From Rhynochetos jubatus (lineage: Eukaryota; Chordata; Aves; Eurypygiformes; Rhynochetidae): 64,000 nt of DNA. Both the position numbers and the translations under genes were made by a program. Every line of letters starts with the position of its first letter. The stretch's first letter is position 1. The stretch covers positions 620,001-684,000 of the forward strand of contig CM050665.1 of NCBI GenBank assembly GCA_027574665.1. Direction: 5' to 3'. Positions 1 to 11,898 of the stretch are shown piece by piece. Under the pieces are notes generated by a model, which was given only the letters and a program-made list of their open reading frames with translations, was not told the origin of the DNA and made no database searches.

Positions 1-14
1 TCTGGTTCTCCGGA

Positions 15-37
15 CCCTAACCCTAACCCTAACCCTA
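15..37 (-). repeat. Telomeric block of unit 1 (TTAGGG on the - strand)
   Basis: Three perfect CCCTAA hexamers are followed by CCCTA and then G. A 177-bp unit therefore carries four CCC runs, so its - strand has four GGG runs with TTA loops, the minimum for one intramolecular telomeric G-quadruplex; the + strand could form an i-motif. The block recurs in every family A unit at the same place. It grows or shrinks by whole hexamers (183 and 171 bp units) and sometimes ends in CCGTAG or contains CCTAAACC. The - strand label marks the TTAGGG strand. Confidence 0.95.
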
Positions 38-43
38 GAAGTT

Positions 44-78
44 GCCGACCGCGGTTTCCGGCCACGGCCCCCCCCGGG
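44..78. other. CpG-rich box and C-run of the family A unit
   Basis: Directly after the telomeric block lie GCCGACCGCGG, TTTCCGGCCACGG and a C-run closing in GGG. The base after seven C is C, G or T in different units, giving a three-state marker that subdivides the family. Most of the unit's CpG sites sit here. CpG-dense subtelomeric repeats close to telomeric tracts are known to drive TERRA transcription in human cells, so a promoter role is conceivable. I see no TATA box, initiator or other element that would establish it. Confidence 0.6.
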
Positions 79-177
79 TTCTGGCTAGGAAAGCAGGGGA
101 AGGAGCCATGTCTGTGCAGTGTCGTGCTCCTCTTGGCAGGCCTTTGCAATCCCAATTATCCCTGGAGCTGTGGGCTA

Positions 178-3100
178 TCTGGTTCTCCGGACCCTAACCC
201 TAACCCTAACCCTAACCGTAGAAGTTGCCGACCGCGGTTTCCGGCCACGGCCCCCCCGGGGTTCTGGCTAGGAAAGCAGGGGAAGGAGCCATGTCTGTGC
301 AGTGTCGTGCTCCTCTTGGCAGGCCTTTGCAATCCCAATTATCCCTGGAGCTGTGGGCTTTCTGGTTCTCCGGACCCTAACCCTAACCCTAACCCTAGAA
401 GTTGCCGACCGTGGTTTCTGGCCACGGCCCCCCCCGGGTTCTGGCTAGGAAAGCTGGGGAAGGAGCCATGTCTGTGCCGTGTCGTGCTCCTCTTGGCAGG
501 CCTTTGCAATCCCAATTATCCCTGGAGCTGTGGGCTTTCTGGTTCTCCGGACCCTAACCCTAACCCTAACCCTAGAAGTTGCCGACCGCGGTTTCCGGCC
601 ACGGCCCCCCCGGGGTTCTGGCTAGGAAAGCAGGGGAAGGAGCCATGTCTGTGCAGTGTCGTGCTCCTCTTGGCAGGCCTTTGCAATCCCAATTATCCCT
701 GGAGCTGTGGGCTATCTGGTTCTCCGGACCCTAACCCTAACCCTAACCCTAACCGTAGAAGTTGCCGACCGCGGTTTCCGGCCACGGCCCCCCCTGGGTT
801 CTGGCTAGGAAAGCAGGGGAAGGAGCCATGTCTGTGCAGTGTCGTGCTCCTCTTGGCAGGCCTTTGCAATCCCAATTATCCCTGGAGCTGTGGGCTTTCT
901 GGTTCTCCGGACCCTAACCCTAACCCTAACCCTAGAAGTTGCCGACCGTGGTTTCCGGCCACGGCCCCCCCCGGGTTCTGGCTAGGAAAGCTGGGGAAGG
1001 AGCCATGTCTGTGCAGTGTCGTGCTCCTCTTGGCAGGCCTTTGCAATCCCAATTATCCCTGGAGCTGTGGGCTTTCTGGTTCTCCGGACCCTAACCCTAA
1101 CCCTAACCCTAGAAGTTGCCGACCGTGGTTTCCGGCCACGGCCCCCCCCGGGCTCTGGCTAGGAAAGCTGGGGAAGGAGCCATGTCTGTGCAGTGTCGTG
1201 CTCCTCTTGGCAGGCCTTTGCAATCCCAATTATCCCTGGAGCTGTGGGCTTTCTGGTTCTCCGGACCCTAACCCTAACCCTAACCCTAGAAGTTGCCGAC
1301 CGCGGTTTCCGGCCACGGCCCCCCCTGGGTTCTGGCTAGGAAAGCAGGGGAAGGAGCCATGTCTGTGCCGTGTCGTGCTCCTCTTGGCAGGCCTTTGCAA
1401 TCCCAATTATCCCTGGAGCTGTGGGCTATCTGGTTCTCCGGACCCTAACCCTAACCCTAACCCTAACCGTAGAAGTTGCCGACCGCGGTTTCCGGCCACG
1501 GCCCCCCCGGGGTTCTGGCTAGGAAAGCAGGGGAAGGAGCCATGTCTGTGCAGTGTCGTGCTCCTCTTGGCAGGCCTTTGCAATCCCAATTATCCCTGGA
1601 GCTGTGGGCTATCTGGTTCTCCGGACCCTAACCCTAACCCTAACCCTAACCGTAGAAGTTGCCGACCGCGGTTTCCGGCCACGGCCCCCCCTGGGTTCTG
1701 GCTAGGAAAGCAGGGGAAGGAGCCATGTCTGTGCAGTGTCGTGCTCCTCTTGGCAGGCCTTTGCAATCCCAATTATCCCTGGAGCTGTGGGCTTTCTGGT
1801 TCTCCGGACCCTAACCCTAACCCTAACCCTAGAAGTTGCCGACCGTGGTTTCCGGCCACGGCCCCCCCCGGGTTCTGGCTAGGAAAGCTGGGGAAGGAGC
1901 CATGTCTGTGCAGTGTCGTGCTCCTCTTGGCAGGCCTTTGCAATCCCAATTATCCCTGGAGCTGTGGGCTTTCTGGTTCTCCGGACCCTAACCCTAACCC
2001 TAACCCTAGAAGTTGCCGACCGTGGTTTCCGGCCACGGCCCCCCCTGGGTTCTGGCTAGGAAAGCAGGGGAAGGAGCCATGTCTGTGCAGTGTCGTGCTC
2101 CTCTTGGCAGGCCTTTGCAATCCCAATTATCCCTGGAGCTGTGGGCTTTCTGGTTCTCCGGACCCTAACCCTAACCCTAACCCTAGAAGTTGCTGACCGC
2201 GGTTTCCGGCCACGGCCCCCCCTGGGTTCTGGCTAGGAAAGCTGGGGAAGGAGCCATGTCTGTGCAGTGTCGTGCTCCTCTTGGCAGGCCTTTGCAATCC
2301 CAATTATCCCTGGAGCTGTGGGCTTTCTGGTTCTCCGGACCCTAACCCTAACCCTAACCCTAGAAGTTGCCGACCGCGGTTTTCGGCCACGGCCCGCCGG
2401 GTTCTGGCTAGGAAAGCAGGGGAAGGAGCCATGTCTGTGCAGTGTCGTGCTCCTCTTGGCAGGCCTTTGCAATCCCAATTATCCCTGGAGCTGTGGGCTT
2501 TCTGGTTCTCCGGACCCTAACCCTAACCCTAACCCTAGAAGTTGCCGACCGCGGTTTCCGGCCACGGCCCCCCCCGGGTTCTGGCTAGGAAAGCAGGGGA
2601 AGGAGCCATGTCGGTGCAGTGTCGTGCTCCTCTTGGCAGGCCTTTGCAATCCCAATTATCCCTGGAGCTGTGGGCTTTCTGGTTCTCCGGACCCTAACCC
2701 TAACCCTAACCCTAGAAGTTGCCGACCGTGGTTTCCGGCCACGGCCCCCCCCGGGTTCTGGCTAGGAAAGCTGGGGAAGGAGCCATGTCTGTGCAGTGTC
2801 GTGCTCCTCTTGGCAGGCCTTTGCAATCCCAATTATCCCTGGAGCTGTGGGCTTTCTGGTTCTCCGGACCCTAACCCTAACCCTAACCCTAGAAGTTGCC
2901 GACCGTGGTTTCCGGCCACGGCCCCCCCCGGGTTCTGGCTAGGAAAGCTGGGGAAGGAGCCATGTCTGTGCAGTGTCGTGCTCCTCTTGGCAGGCCTTTG
3001 CAATCCCAATTATCCCTGGAGCTGTGGGCTTTCTGGTTCTCCGGACCCTAACCCTAACCCTAACCCTAGAAGTTGCCGACCGCGGTTTCCGGCCACGGCC

Positions 3101-3391
3101 CCCCCTGGGTTCTGGCTAGGAAAGCAGGGGAAGGAGCCATGTCTGTGCCGTGTCGTGCTCCTCTTGGCAGGCCTTTGCAATCCCAATTATCCCTGGAGCT
3201 GTGGGCTATCTGGTTCTCCGGACCCTAACCCTAACCCTAACCCTAACCGTAGAAGTTGCCGACCGCGGTTTCCGGCCACGGCCCCCCCGGGGTTCTGGCT
3301 AGGAAAGCAGGGGAAGGAGCCATGTCTGTGCAGTGTCGTGCTCCTCTTGGCAGGCCTTTGCAATCCCAATTATCCCTGGAGCTGTGGGCTT
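178..3391. repeat. Sector 1 of the CCGTAG-ended 183-bp subtype
   Basis: Five 183-bp units here end the telomeric block in CCGTAG and share GGGCTATCTGG upstream (near 156, 693, 1407, 1590 and 3187). The same linked pair of variants is absent from the other 183-bp units until 17.6 kb. The order of neighbours (a unit with CCGTGGTTTCTGG, a CCGCGG unit, a CCGTAG unit, then two CCGTGG units, the second with GGGCTCTGG) is repeated at 17.2-18.1 kb. The two sectors therefore probably share an origin by block copying. Confidence 0.75.
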
Positions 3392-6300
3392 TCTGGTTCT
3401 CCGGACCCTAACCCTAACCCTAACCCTAGAAGTTGCCGACCGTGGTTTCCGGCCACGGCCCCCCCTGGGTTCTGGCTAGGAAAGCAGGGGAAGGAGCCAT
3501 GTCTGTGCAGTGTCGTGCTCCTCTTGGCAGGCCTTTGCAATCCCAATTATCCCTGGAGCTGTGGGCTTTCTGGTTCTCCGGACCCTAACCCTAACCCTAA
3601 CCCTAGAAGTTGCTGACCGCGGTTTCCGGCCACGGCCCCCCCTGGGTTCTGGCTAGGAAAGCTGGGGAAGGAGCCATGTCTGTGCAGTGTCGTGCTCCTC
3701 TTGGCAGGCCTTTGCAATCCCAATTATCCCTGGAGCTGTGGGCTTTCTGGTTCTCCGGACCCTAACCCTAACCCTAACCCTAGAAGTTGCCGACCGCGGT
3801 TTTCGGCCACGGCCCGCCGGGTTCTGGCTAGGAAAGCTGGGGAAGGAGCCATGTCTGTGCAGTGTCGTGCTCCTCTTGGCAGGCCTTTGCAATCCCAATT
3901 ATCCCTGGAGCTGTGGGCTTTCTGGTTCTCCGGACCCTAACCCTAACCCTAACCCTAGAAGTTGCCGACCGCGGTTTCCGGCCACGGCCCCCCCGGGGTT
4001 CTGGCTAGGAAAGCTGGGGAAGGAGCCATGTCTGTGCAGTGTCGTGCTCCTCTTGGCAGGCCTTTGCAATCCCAATTATCCCTGGAGCTGTGGGCTTTCT
4101 GGTTCTCCGGACCCTAACCCTAAACCTAACCCTAACCCTAGAAGTTGCCGACCGCGGTTTCCGGCCACGGCCCCCCCCGGGTTCTGGCTAGGAGAGCAGG
4201 GGAAGGAGCCATGTCGGTGCAGTGTCGTGCTCCTCTTGGCAGGCCTTTGCAATCCCAATTATCCCTGGAGCTGTGGGCTTTCTGGTTCTCCGGACCCTAA
4301 CCCTAACCCTAACCCTAGAAGTTGCCGACCGCGGTTTCCGGCCACGGCCCCCCCGGGGTTCTGGCTAGGAAAGCAGGGGAAGGAGCCATGTCGGTGCAGT
4401 GTCGTGCTCCTCTTGGCAGGCCTTTGCAATCCCAATTATCCCTGGAGCTGTGGGCTATCTGGTTCTCTGGACCCTAACCCTAACCCTAACCCTAGAAGTT
4501 GCCGACCGTGGTTTCCGGCCACGGCCCCCCCCGGGTTCTGGCTAGGAAAGCAGGGGAAGGAGCCATGTCTGTGCAGTGTCGTGCTCCTCTTGGCAGGCCT
4601 TTGCAATCCCAATTATCCCTGGAGCTGTGGGCTTTCTGGTTCTCCGGACCCTAACCCTAACCCTAACCCTAACCCTAGAAGTTGCCGACCGCGGTTTCCG
4701 GCCACGGCCCCCCCGGGGTTCTGGCTAGGAGAGCAGGGGAAGGAGCCATGTCGGTGCAGTGTCGTGCTCCTCTTGGCAGGCCTTTGCAATCCCAATTATC
4801 CCTGGAGCTGTGGGCTTTCTGGTTCTCCGGACCCTAACCCTAACCCTAACCCTAGAAGTTGCCGACCGCGGTTTCCGGCCACGGCCCCCCCTGGGTTCTG
4901 GCTAGGAAAGCTGGGGAAGGAGCCATGTCTGTGCAGTGTCGTGCTCCTCTTGGCAGGCCTTTGCAATCCCAATTATCCCTGGAGCTGTGGGCTTTCTGGT
5001 TCTCCGGACCCTAACCCTAACCCTAACCCTAGAAGTTGCCGACCGCGGTTTCCGGCCACGGCCCCCCCGGGGTTCTGGCTAGGAAAGCAGGGGAAGGAGC
5101 CATGTCTGTGCAGTGTCGTGCTCCTCTTGGCAGGCCTTTGCAATCCCAATTATCCCTGGAGCTGTGGGCTTTCTGGTTCTCCGGACCCTAACCCTAACCC
5201 TAACCCTAGAAGTTGCCGACCGTGGTTTCCGGCCACGGCCCCCCCTGGGTTCTGGCTAGGAAAGCAGGGGAAGGAGCCATGTCTGTGAAGTGTCGTGCTC
5301 CTCTTGGCAGGCCTTTGCAATCCCAATTATCCCTGGAGCTGTGGGCTTTCTGGTTCTCCGGACCCTAACCCTAACCCTAACCCTAGAAGTTGCTGACCGC
5401 GGTTTCCGGCCACGGCCCCCCCTGGGTTCTGGCTAGGAAAGCAGGGGAAGGAGCCATGTCTGTGCAGTGTCGTGCTCCTCTTGGCAGGCCTTTGCAATCC
5501 CAATTATCCCTGGAGCTGTGGGCTTTCTGGTTCTCCGGACCCTAACCCTAACCCTAACCCTAGAAGTTGCCGACCGCGGTTTTCGGCCACGGCCCGCCGG
5601 GTTCTGGCTAGGAAAGCTGGGGAAGGAGCCATGTCGGTACAGTGTCGTGCTCCTCTTGGCAGGCCTTTGCAATCCCAATTATCCCTGGAGCTGTGGGCTT
5701 TCTGGTTCTCCGGACCCTAACCCTAACCCTAACCCTAGAAGTTGCCGACCGCGGTTTCCGGCCACGGCCCCCCCCGGGTTCTGGCTAGGAAAGCAGGGGA
5801 AGGAGCCATGTCTGTGCAGTGTCGTGCTCCTCTTGGCAGGCCTTTGCAATCCCAATTATCCCTGGAGCTGTGGGCTTTCTGGTTCTCCGGACCCTAACCC
5901 TAACCCTAACCCTAGAAGTTGCCGACCGTGGTTTCCGGCCACGGCCCCCCCCGGGCTCTGGCTAGGAAAGCTGGGGAAGGAGCCATGTCTGTGCAGTGTC
6001 GTGCTCCTCTTGGCAGGCCTTTGCAATCCCAATTATCCCTGGAGCTGTGGGCTTTCTGGTTCTCCGGACCCTAACCCTAACCCTAACCCTAGAAGTTGCC
6101 GACCGCGGTTTCCGGCCACGGCCCCCCCGGGGTTCTGGCTAGGAAAGCTGGGGAAGGAGCCATGTCTGTGCAGTGTCGTGCTCCTCTTGGCAGGCCTTTG
6201 CAATCCCAATTATCCCTGGAGCTGTGGGCTTTCTGGTTCTCCGGACCCTAACCCTAACCCTAACCCTAACCCTAGAAGTTGCCGACCGTGGTTTCCGGCC

Positions 6301-9300
6301 ACGGCCCCCCCCGGGTTCTGGCTAGGAAAGCAGGGGAAGGAGCCATGTCTGTGCAGTGTCGTGCTCCTCTTGGCAGGCCTTTGCAATCCCAATTATCCCT
6401 GGAGCTGTGGGCTTTCTGGTTCTCCGGACCCTAACCCTAACCCTAACCCTAGAAGTTGCCGACCGCGGTTTCCGGCCACGGCCCCCCCTGGGTTCTGGCT
6501 AGGAAAGCTGGGGAAGGAGCCATGTCTGTGCAGTGTCGTGCTCCTCTTGGCAGGCCTTTGCAATCCCAATTATCCCTGGAGCTGTGGGCTTTCTGGTTCT
6601 CCGGACCCTAACCCTAACCCTAACCCTAACCCTAGAAGTTGCCGACCGCGGTTTCCGGCCACGGCCCCCCCGGGGTTCTGGCTAGGAGAGCAGGGGAAGG
6701 AGCCATGTCGGTGCAGTGTCGTGCTCCTCTTGGCAGGCCTTTGCAATCCCAATTATCCCTGGAGCTGTGGGCTTTCTGGTTCTCCGGACCCTAACCCTAA
6801 CCCTAACCCTAGAAGTTGCCGACCGCGGTTTCCGGCCACGGCCCCCCCTGGGTTCTGGCTAGGAAAGCTGGGGAAGGAGCCATGTCTGTGCAGTGTCGTG
6901 CTCCTCTTGGCAGGCCTTTGCAATCCCAATTATCCCTGGAGCTGTGGGCTTTCTGGTTCTCCGGACCCTAACCCTAACCCTAACCCTAACCCTAGAAGTT
7001 GCCGACCGCGGTTTCCGGCCACGGCCCCCCCCGGGTTCTGGCTAGGAAAGCAGGGGAAGGAGCCATGTCTGTGCAGTGTCGTGCTCCTCTTGGCAGGCCT
7101 TTGCAATCCCAATTATCCCTGGAGCTGTGGGCTATCTGGTTCTCCGGACCCTAACCCTAACCCTAACCCTAACCCTAGAAGTTGCCGTCTGCGGTTTCCG
7201 GCCACGGCCCCCCCCGGGTTCTGGCTAGGAAAGCAGGGGAAGGAGCCATGTCTGTGCCGTGTCGTGCTCCTCTTGGCAGGCCTTTGCAATCCCAATTATC
7301 CCTGGAGCTGTGGGCTTTCTGGTTCTCCGGACCCTAACCCTAACCCTAACCCTAGAAGTTGCCGACCGTGGTTTCCGGCCACGGCCCCCCCCGGGTTCTG
7401 GCTAGGAAAGCAGGGGAAGGAGCCATGTCTGTGCAGTGTCGTGCTCCTCTTGGCAGGCCTTTGCAATCCCAATTATCCCTGGAGCTGTGGGCTTTCTGGT
7501 TCTCCGGACCCTAACCCTAACCCTAACCCTAGAAGTTGCCGACCGCGGTTTCCGGCCACGGCCCCCCCGGGGTTCTGGCTAGGAAAGCAGGGGAAGGAGC
7601 CATGTCTGTGCAGTGTCGTGCTCCTCTTGGCAGGCCTTTGCAATCCCAATTATCCCTGGAGCTGTGGGCTTTCTGGTTCTCCGGACCCTAACCCTAACCC
7701 TAACCCTAGAAGTTGCCGACCGTGGTTTCCGGCCACGGCCCCCCCCGGGTTCTGGCTAGGAAAGCTGGGGAAGGAGCCATGTCTGTGCCGTGTCGTGCTC
7801 CTCTTGGCAGGCCTTTGCAATCCCAATTATCCCTGGAGCTGTGGGCTTTCTGGTTCTCCGGACCCTAACCCTAACCCTAACCCTAGAAGTTGCCGACCGC
7901 GGTTTCCGGCCACGGCCCCCCCGGGGTTCTGGCTAGGAAAGCAGGGGAAGGAGCCATGTCTGTGCAGTGTCGTGCTCCTCTTGGCAGGCCTTTGCAATCC
8001 CAATTATCCCTGGAGCTGTGGGCTTTCTGGTTCTCCGGACCCTAACCCTAACCCTAACCCTAGAAGTTGCCGACCGCGGTTTTCGGCCACGGCCCGCCGG
8101 GTTCTGGCTAGGAAAGCTGGGGAAGGCGCCATGTCGGTACAGTGTCGTGCTCCTCTTGGCAGGCCTTTGCAATCCCAATTATCCCTGGAGCTGTGGGCTT
8201 TCTGGTTCTCCGGACCCTAACCCTAACCCTAACCCTAGAAGTTGCCGACCGCGGTTTCCGGCCACGGCCCCCCCTGGGTTCTGGCTAGGAAAGCAGGGGA
8301 AGGAGCCATGTCTGTGCAGTGTCGTGCTCCTCTTGGCAGGCCTTTGCAATCCCAATTATCCCTGGAGCTGTGGGCTTTCTGGTTCTCCGGACCCTAACCC
8401 TAACCCTAACCCTAGAAGTTGCCGACCGCGGTTTCCGGCCACGGCCCCCCCCGGGTTCTGGCTAGGAAAGCAGGGGAAGGAGCCATGTCTGTGCAGTGTC
8501 GTGCTCCTCTTGGCAGGCCTTTGCAATCCCAATTATCCCTGGAGCTGTGGGCTTTCTGGTTCTCCGGACCCTAACCCTAACCCTAACCCTAGAAGTTGCC
8601 GACCGTGGTTTCCGGCCACGGCCCCCCCCGGGCTCTGGCTAGGAAAGCTGGGGAAGGAGCCATGTCTGTGCAGTGTCGTGCTCCTCTTGGCAGGCCTTTG
8701 CAATCCCAATTATCCCTGGAGCTGTGGGCTTTCTGGTTCTCCGGACCCTAACCCTAACCCTAACCCTAGAAGTTGCCGACCGTGGTTTCCGGCCACGGCC
8801 CCCCCCGGGTTCTGGCTAGGAAAGCTGGGGAAGGAGCCATGTCTGTGCAGTGTCGTGCTCCTCTTGGCAGGCCTTTGCAATCCCAATTATCCCTGGAGCT
8901 GTGGGCTTTCTGGTTCTCCGGACCCTAACCCTAACCCTAACCCTAGAAGTTGCCGACCGCGGTTTCCGGCCACGGCCCCCCCTGGGTTCTGGCTAGGAAA
9001 GCTGGGGAAGGAGCCATGTCTGTGCAGTGTCGTGCTCCTCTTGGCAGGCCTTTGCAATCCCAATTATCCCTGGAGCTGTGGGCTTTCTGGTTCTCCGGAC
9101 CCTAACCCTAACCCTAACCCTAACCCTAGAAGTTGCCGACCGCGGTTTCCGGCCACGGCCCCCCCGGGGTTCTGGCTAGGAGAGCAGGGGAAGGAGCCAA
9201 GTCGGTGCAGTGTCGTGCTCCTCTTGGCAGGCCTTTGCAATCCCAATTATCCCTGGAGCTGTGGGCTTTCTGGTTCTCCGGACCCTAACCCTAACCCTAA

Positions 9301-9940
9301 CCCTAGAAGTTGCCGACCGCGGTTTCCGGCCACGGCCCCCCCTGGGTTCTGGCTAGGAAAGCTGGGGAAGGAGCCATGTCGGTGCAGTGTCGTGCTCCTC
9401 TTGGCAGGCCTTTGCAATCCCAATTATCCCTGGAGCTGTGGGCTTTCTGGTTCTCCGGACCCTAACCCTAACCCTAACCCTAACCCTAGAAGTTGCCGAC
9501 CGCGGTTTCCGGCCACGGCCCCCCCTGGGTTCTGGCTAGGAGAGCAGGGGAAGGAGCCATGTCTGTGCAGTGTCGTGCTCCTCTTGGCAGGCCTTTGCAA
9601 TCCCAATTATCCCTGGAGCTGTGGGCTTTCTGGTTCTCCGGACCCTAACCCTAACCCTAACCCTAGAATTTGCCGACCGCGGTTTTCGGCCACGGCCCCC
9701 CCGGGTTCTGGCTAGGAAAGCTGGGGAAGGAGCCATGTCTGTGCAGTGTCGTGCTCCTCTTGGCAGGCCTTTGCAATCCCAATTATCCCTGGAGCTGTGG
9801 GCTTTCTGGTTCTCCGGACCCTAACCCTAACCCTAACCCTAGAAGTTGCCGACCGCGGTTTCCGGCCACGGCCCCCCCTGGGTTCTGGCTAGGAAAGCAG
9901 GGGAAGGAGCCATGTCTGTGCAGTGTCGTGCTCCTCTTGG

Positions 9941-11898
9941 CAGGCTTTTGCAATCCCAATTATCCCTGGAGCTGTGGGCTTTCTGGTTCTCCGGACCCTA
10001 ACCCTAACCCTAACCCTAACCCTAGAAGTTGCCGACCGCGGTTTCCGGCCACGGCCCCCCCGGGGTTCTGGCTAGGAGAGCAGGGGAAGGAGCCATGTCG
10101 GTGCAGTGTCGTGCTCCTCTTGGCAGGCCTTTGCAATTCCAATTATCCCTGGAGCTGTGGGCTTTCTGGTTCTCCGGACCCTAACCCTAACCCTAACCCT
10201 AGAAGTTGCCGACCGCGGTTTCCGGCCACGGCCCCCCCTGGGTTCTGGCTAGGAAAGCAGGGGAAGGAGCCATGTCTGTGCAGTGTCGTGCTCCTCTTGG
10301 CAGGCCTTTGCAATCCCAATTATCCCTGGAGCTGTGGGCTTTCTGGTTCTCCGGACCCTAACCCTAACCCTAACCCTAGAAGTTGCCGACCGCGGTTTCC
10401 GGCCACGGCCCCCCCCGGGTTCTGGCTAGGAAAGCAGGGGAAGGAGCCATGTCTGTGCAGTGTCGTGCTCCTCTTGGCAGGCCTTTGCAATCCCAATTAT
10501 CCCTGGAGCTGTGGGCTTTCTGGTTCTCCGGACCCTAACCCTAACCCTAACCCTAGAAGTTGCCGACTGCGGTTTCCGGCCACGGCCCCCCCCGGGTTCT
10601 GGCTAGGAAAGCAGGGGAAGGAGCCATGTCTGTGCCGTGTCGTGCTCCTCTTGGCAGGCCTTTGCAATCCCAATTATCCCTGGAGCTGTGGGCTTTCTGG
10701 TTCTCCGGACCCTAACCCTAACCCTAACCCTAGAAGTTGCCGACCGTGGTTTCCGGCCACGGCCCCCCCCGGGTTCTGGCTAGGAAAGCTGGGGAAGGAG
10801 CCATGTCTGTGCAGTGTCGTGCTCCTCTTGGCAGGCCTTTGCAATCCCAATTATCCCTGGAGCTGTGGGCTTTCTGGTTCTCCGGACCCTAACCCTAACC
10901 CTAACCCTAACCCTAGAAGTTGCCGACCGCGGTTTCCGGCCACGGCCCCCCCTGGGTTCTGGCTAGGAAAGCAGGGGAAGGAGCCATGTCTGTGCAGTGT
11001 CGTGCTCCTCTTGGCAGGCCTTTGCAATCCCAATTATCCCTGGAGCTGTGGGCTTTCTGGTTCTCCGGACCCTAACCCTAACCCTAACCCTAGAAGTTGC
11101 CGACCGCGGTTTCCGGCCACGGCCCCCCCTGGGTTCTGGCTAGGAAAGCAGGGGAAGGAGCCATGTCTGTGCAGTGTCGTGCTCCTCTTGGCAGGCCTTT
11201 GCAATCCCAATTATCCCTGGAGCTGTGGGCTTTCTGGTTCTCCAGACCCTAACCTTAACCCTAACCCTAGAAGTTGCCGACCGCGGTTTCCGGCCACGGC
11301 CCCCCCTGGGTTCTGGCTAGGAAAGCTGGGGAAGGAGCCATGTCTGTGCAGTGTCGTGCTCCTCTTGGCAGGCCTTTGCAATCCCAATTATCCCTGGAGC
11401 TGTGGGCTTTCTGGTTCTCCGGACCCTAACCCTAACCCTAACCCTAGAAGTTGCCGACCGTGGTTTCCGGCCACGGCCCCCCCCGGGTTCTGGCTAGGAA
11501 AGCAGGGGAAGGAGCCATGTCTGTGAAGTGTCGTGCTCCTCTTGGCAGGCCTTTGCAATCCCAATTATCCCTGGAGCTGTGGGCTTTCTGGTTCTCCGGA
11601 CCCTAACCCTAACCCTAACCCTAGAAGTTGCTGACCGCGGTTTCCGGCCACGGCCCCCCCTGGGTTCTGGCTAGGAAAGCTGGGGAAGGAGCCATGTCTG
11701 TGCAGTGTCGTGCTCCTCTTGGCAGGCCTTTGCAATCCCAATTATCCCTGGAGCTGTGGGCTTTCTGGTTCTCCGGACCCTAACCCTAACCCTAACCCTA
11801 GAAGTTGCCGACCGCGGTTTTCGGCCACGGCCCCCCCGGGTTCTGGCTAGGAAAGCTGGGGAAGGAGCCATGTCGGTACAGTGTCGTGCTCCTCTTGG
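9941..11898. repeat. Higher-order repeat block X, copy 1 (1,958 bp, 11 units)
   Basis: The block is phased from CAGGCTTTTGCAATCC, a rare variant of CAGGCCTTTGC. It then shows GGCTAGGAGAGCAGG, GCAATTCCAATT, GCCGACTGCGG with GTGCCGTGTCG, a 183-bp unit, a TGTGAAGTG unit, a GTTGCTGACC unit and a 176-bp marker. Copies 2 and 3 have the same order. Copy 1 has one extra 177-bp unit, apparently the one near 11,231 with CTCCAGACCC and AACCTTAACC. Confidence 0.85.

Larger units (their letters stand above)
1..177. repeat. Reference family A monomer (177 bp)
   Basis: This is the first complete unit, phased from TCTGGTTCTCCGGA. In order it holds a telomeric block of three CCCTAA plus CCCTA (15-37), a CpG-rich box with CCGCGG and CCGGCCACGG (44-67), a run of eight C then GGG (68-78), a purine-rich stretch around GGAAAGCAGGGGAAGGAGCC, and a mixed tail with TGTCGTGCTCC, an AGGCCT palindrome and CAATTATCC. 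A hand count of a typical 177-bp unit gives 106 G+C, about 60 per cent. Each unit has 7-8 CpG. The unit is close to a nucleosome-plus-linker length, which is common for satellites. It does not resemble any named satellite I can recall. Confidence 0.95.

Noticed and set aside
110-160. NFI (TTGGC) and C/EBP-like (TTTGCAAT) sites in the unit tail
   Set aside because: Only half-sites with no proper spacing partner; such short matches are expected by chance and are repeated only because the unit is repeated.
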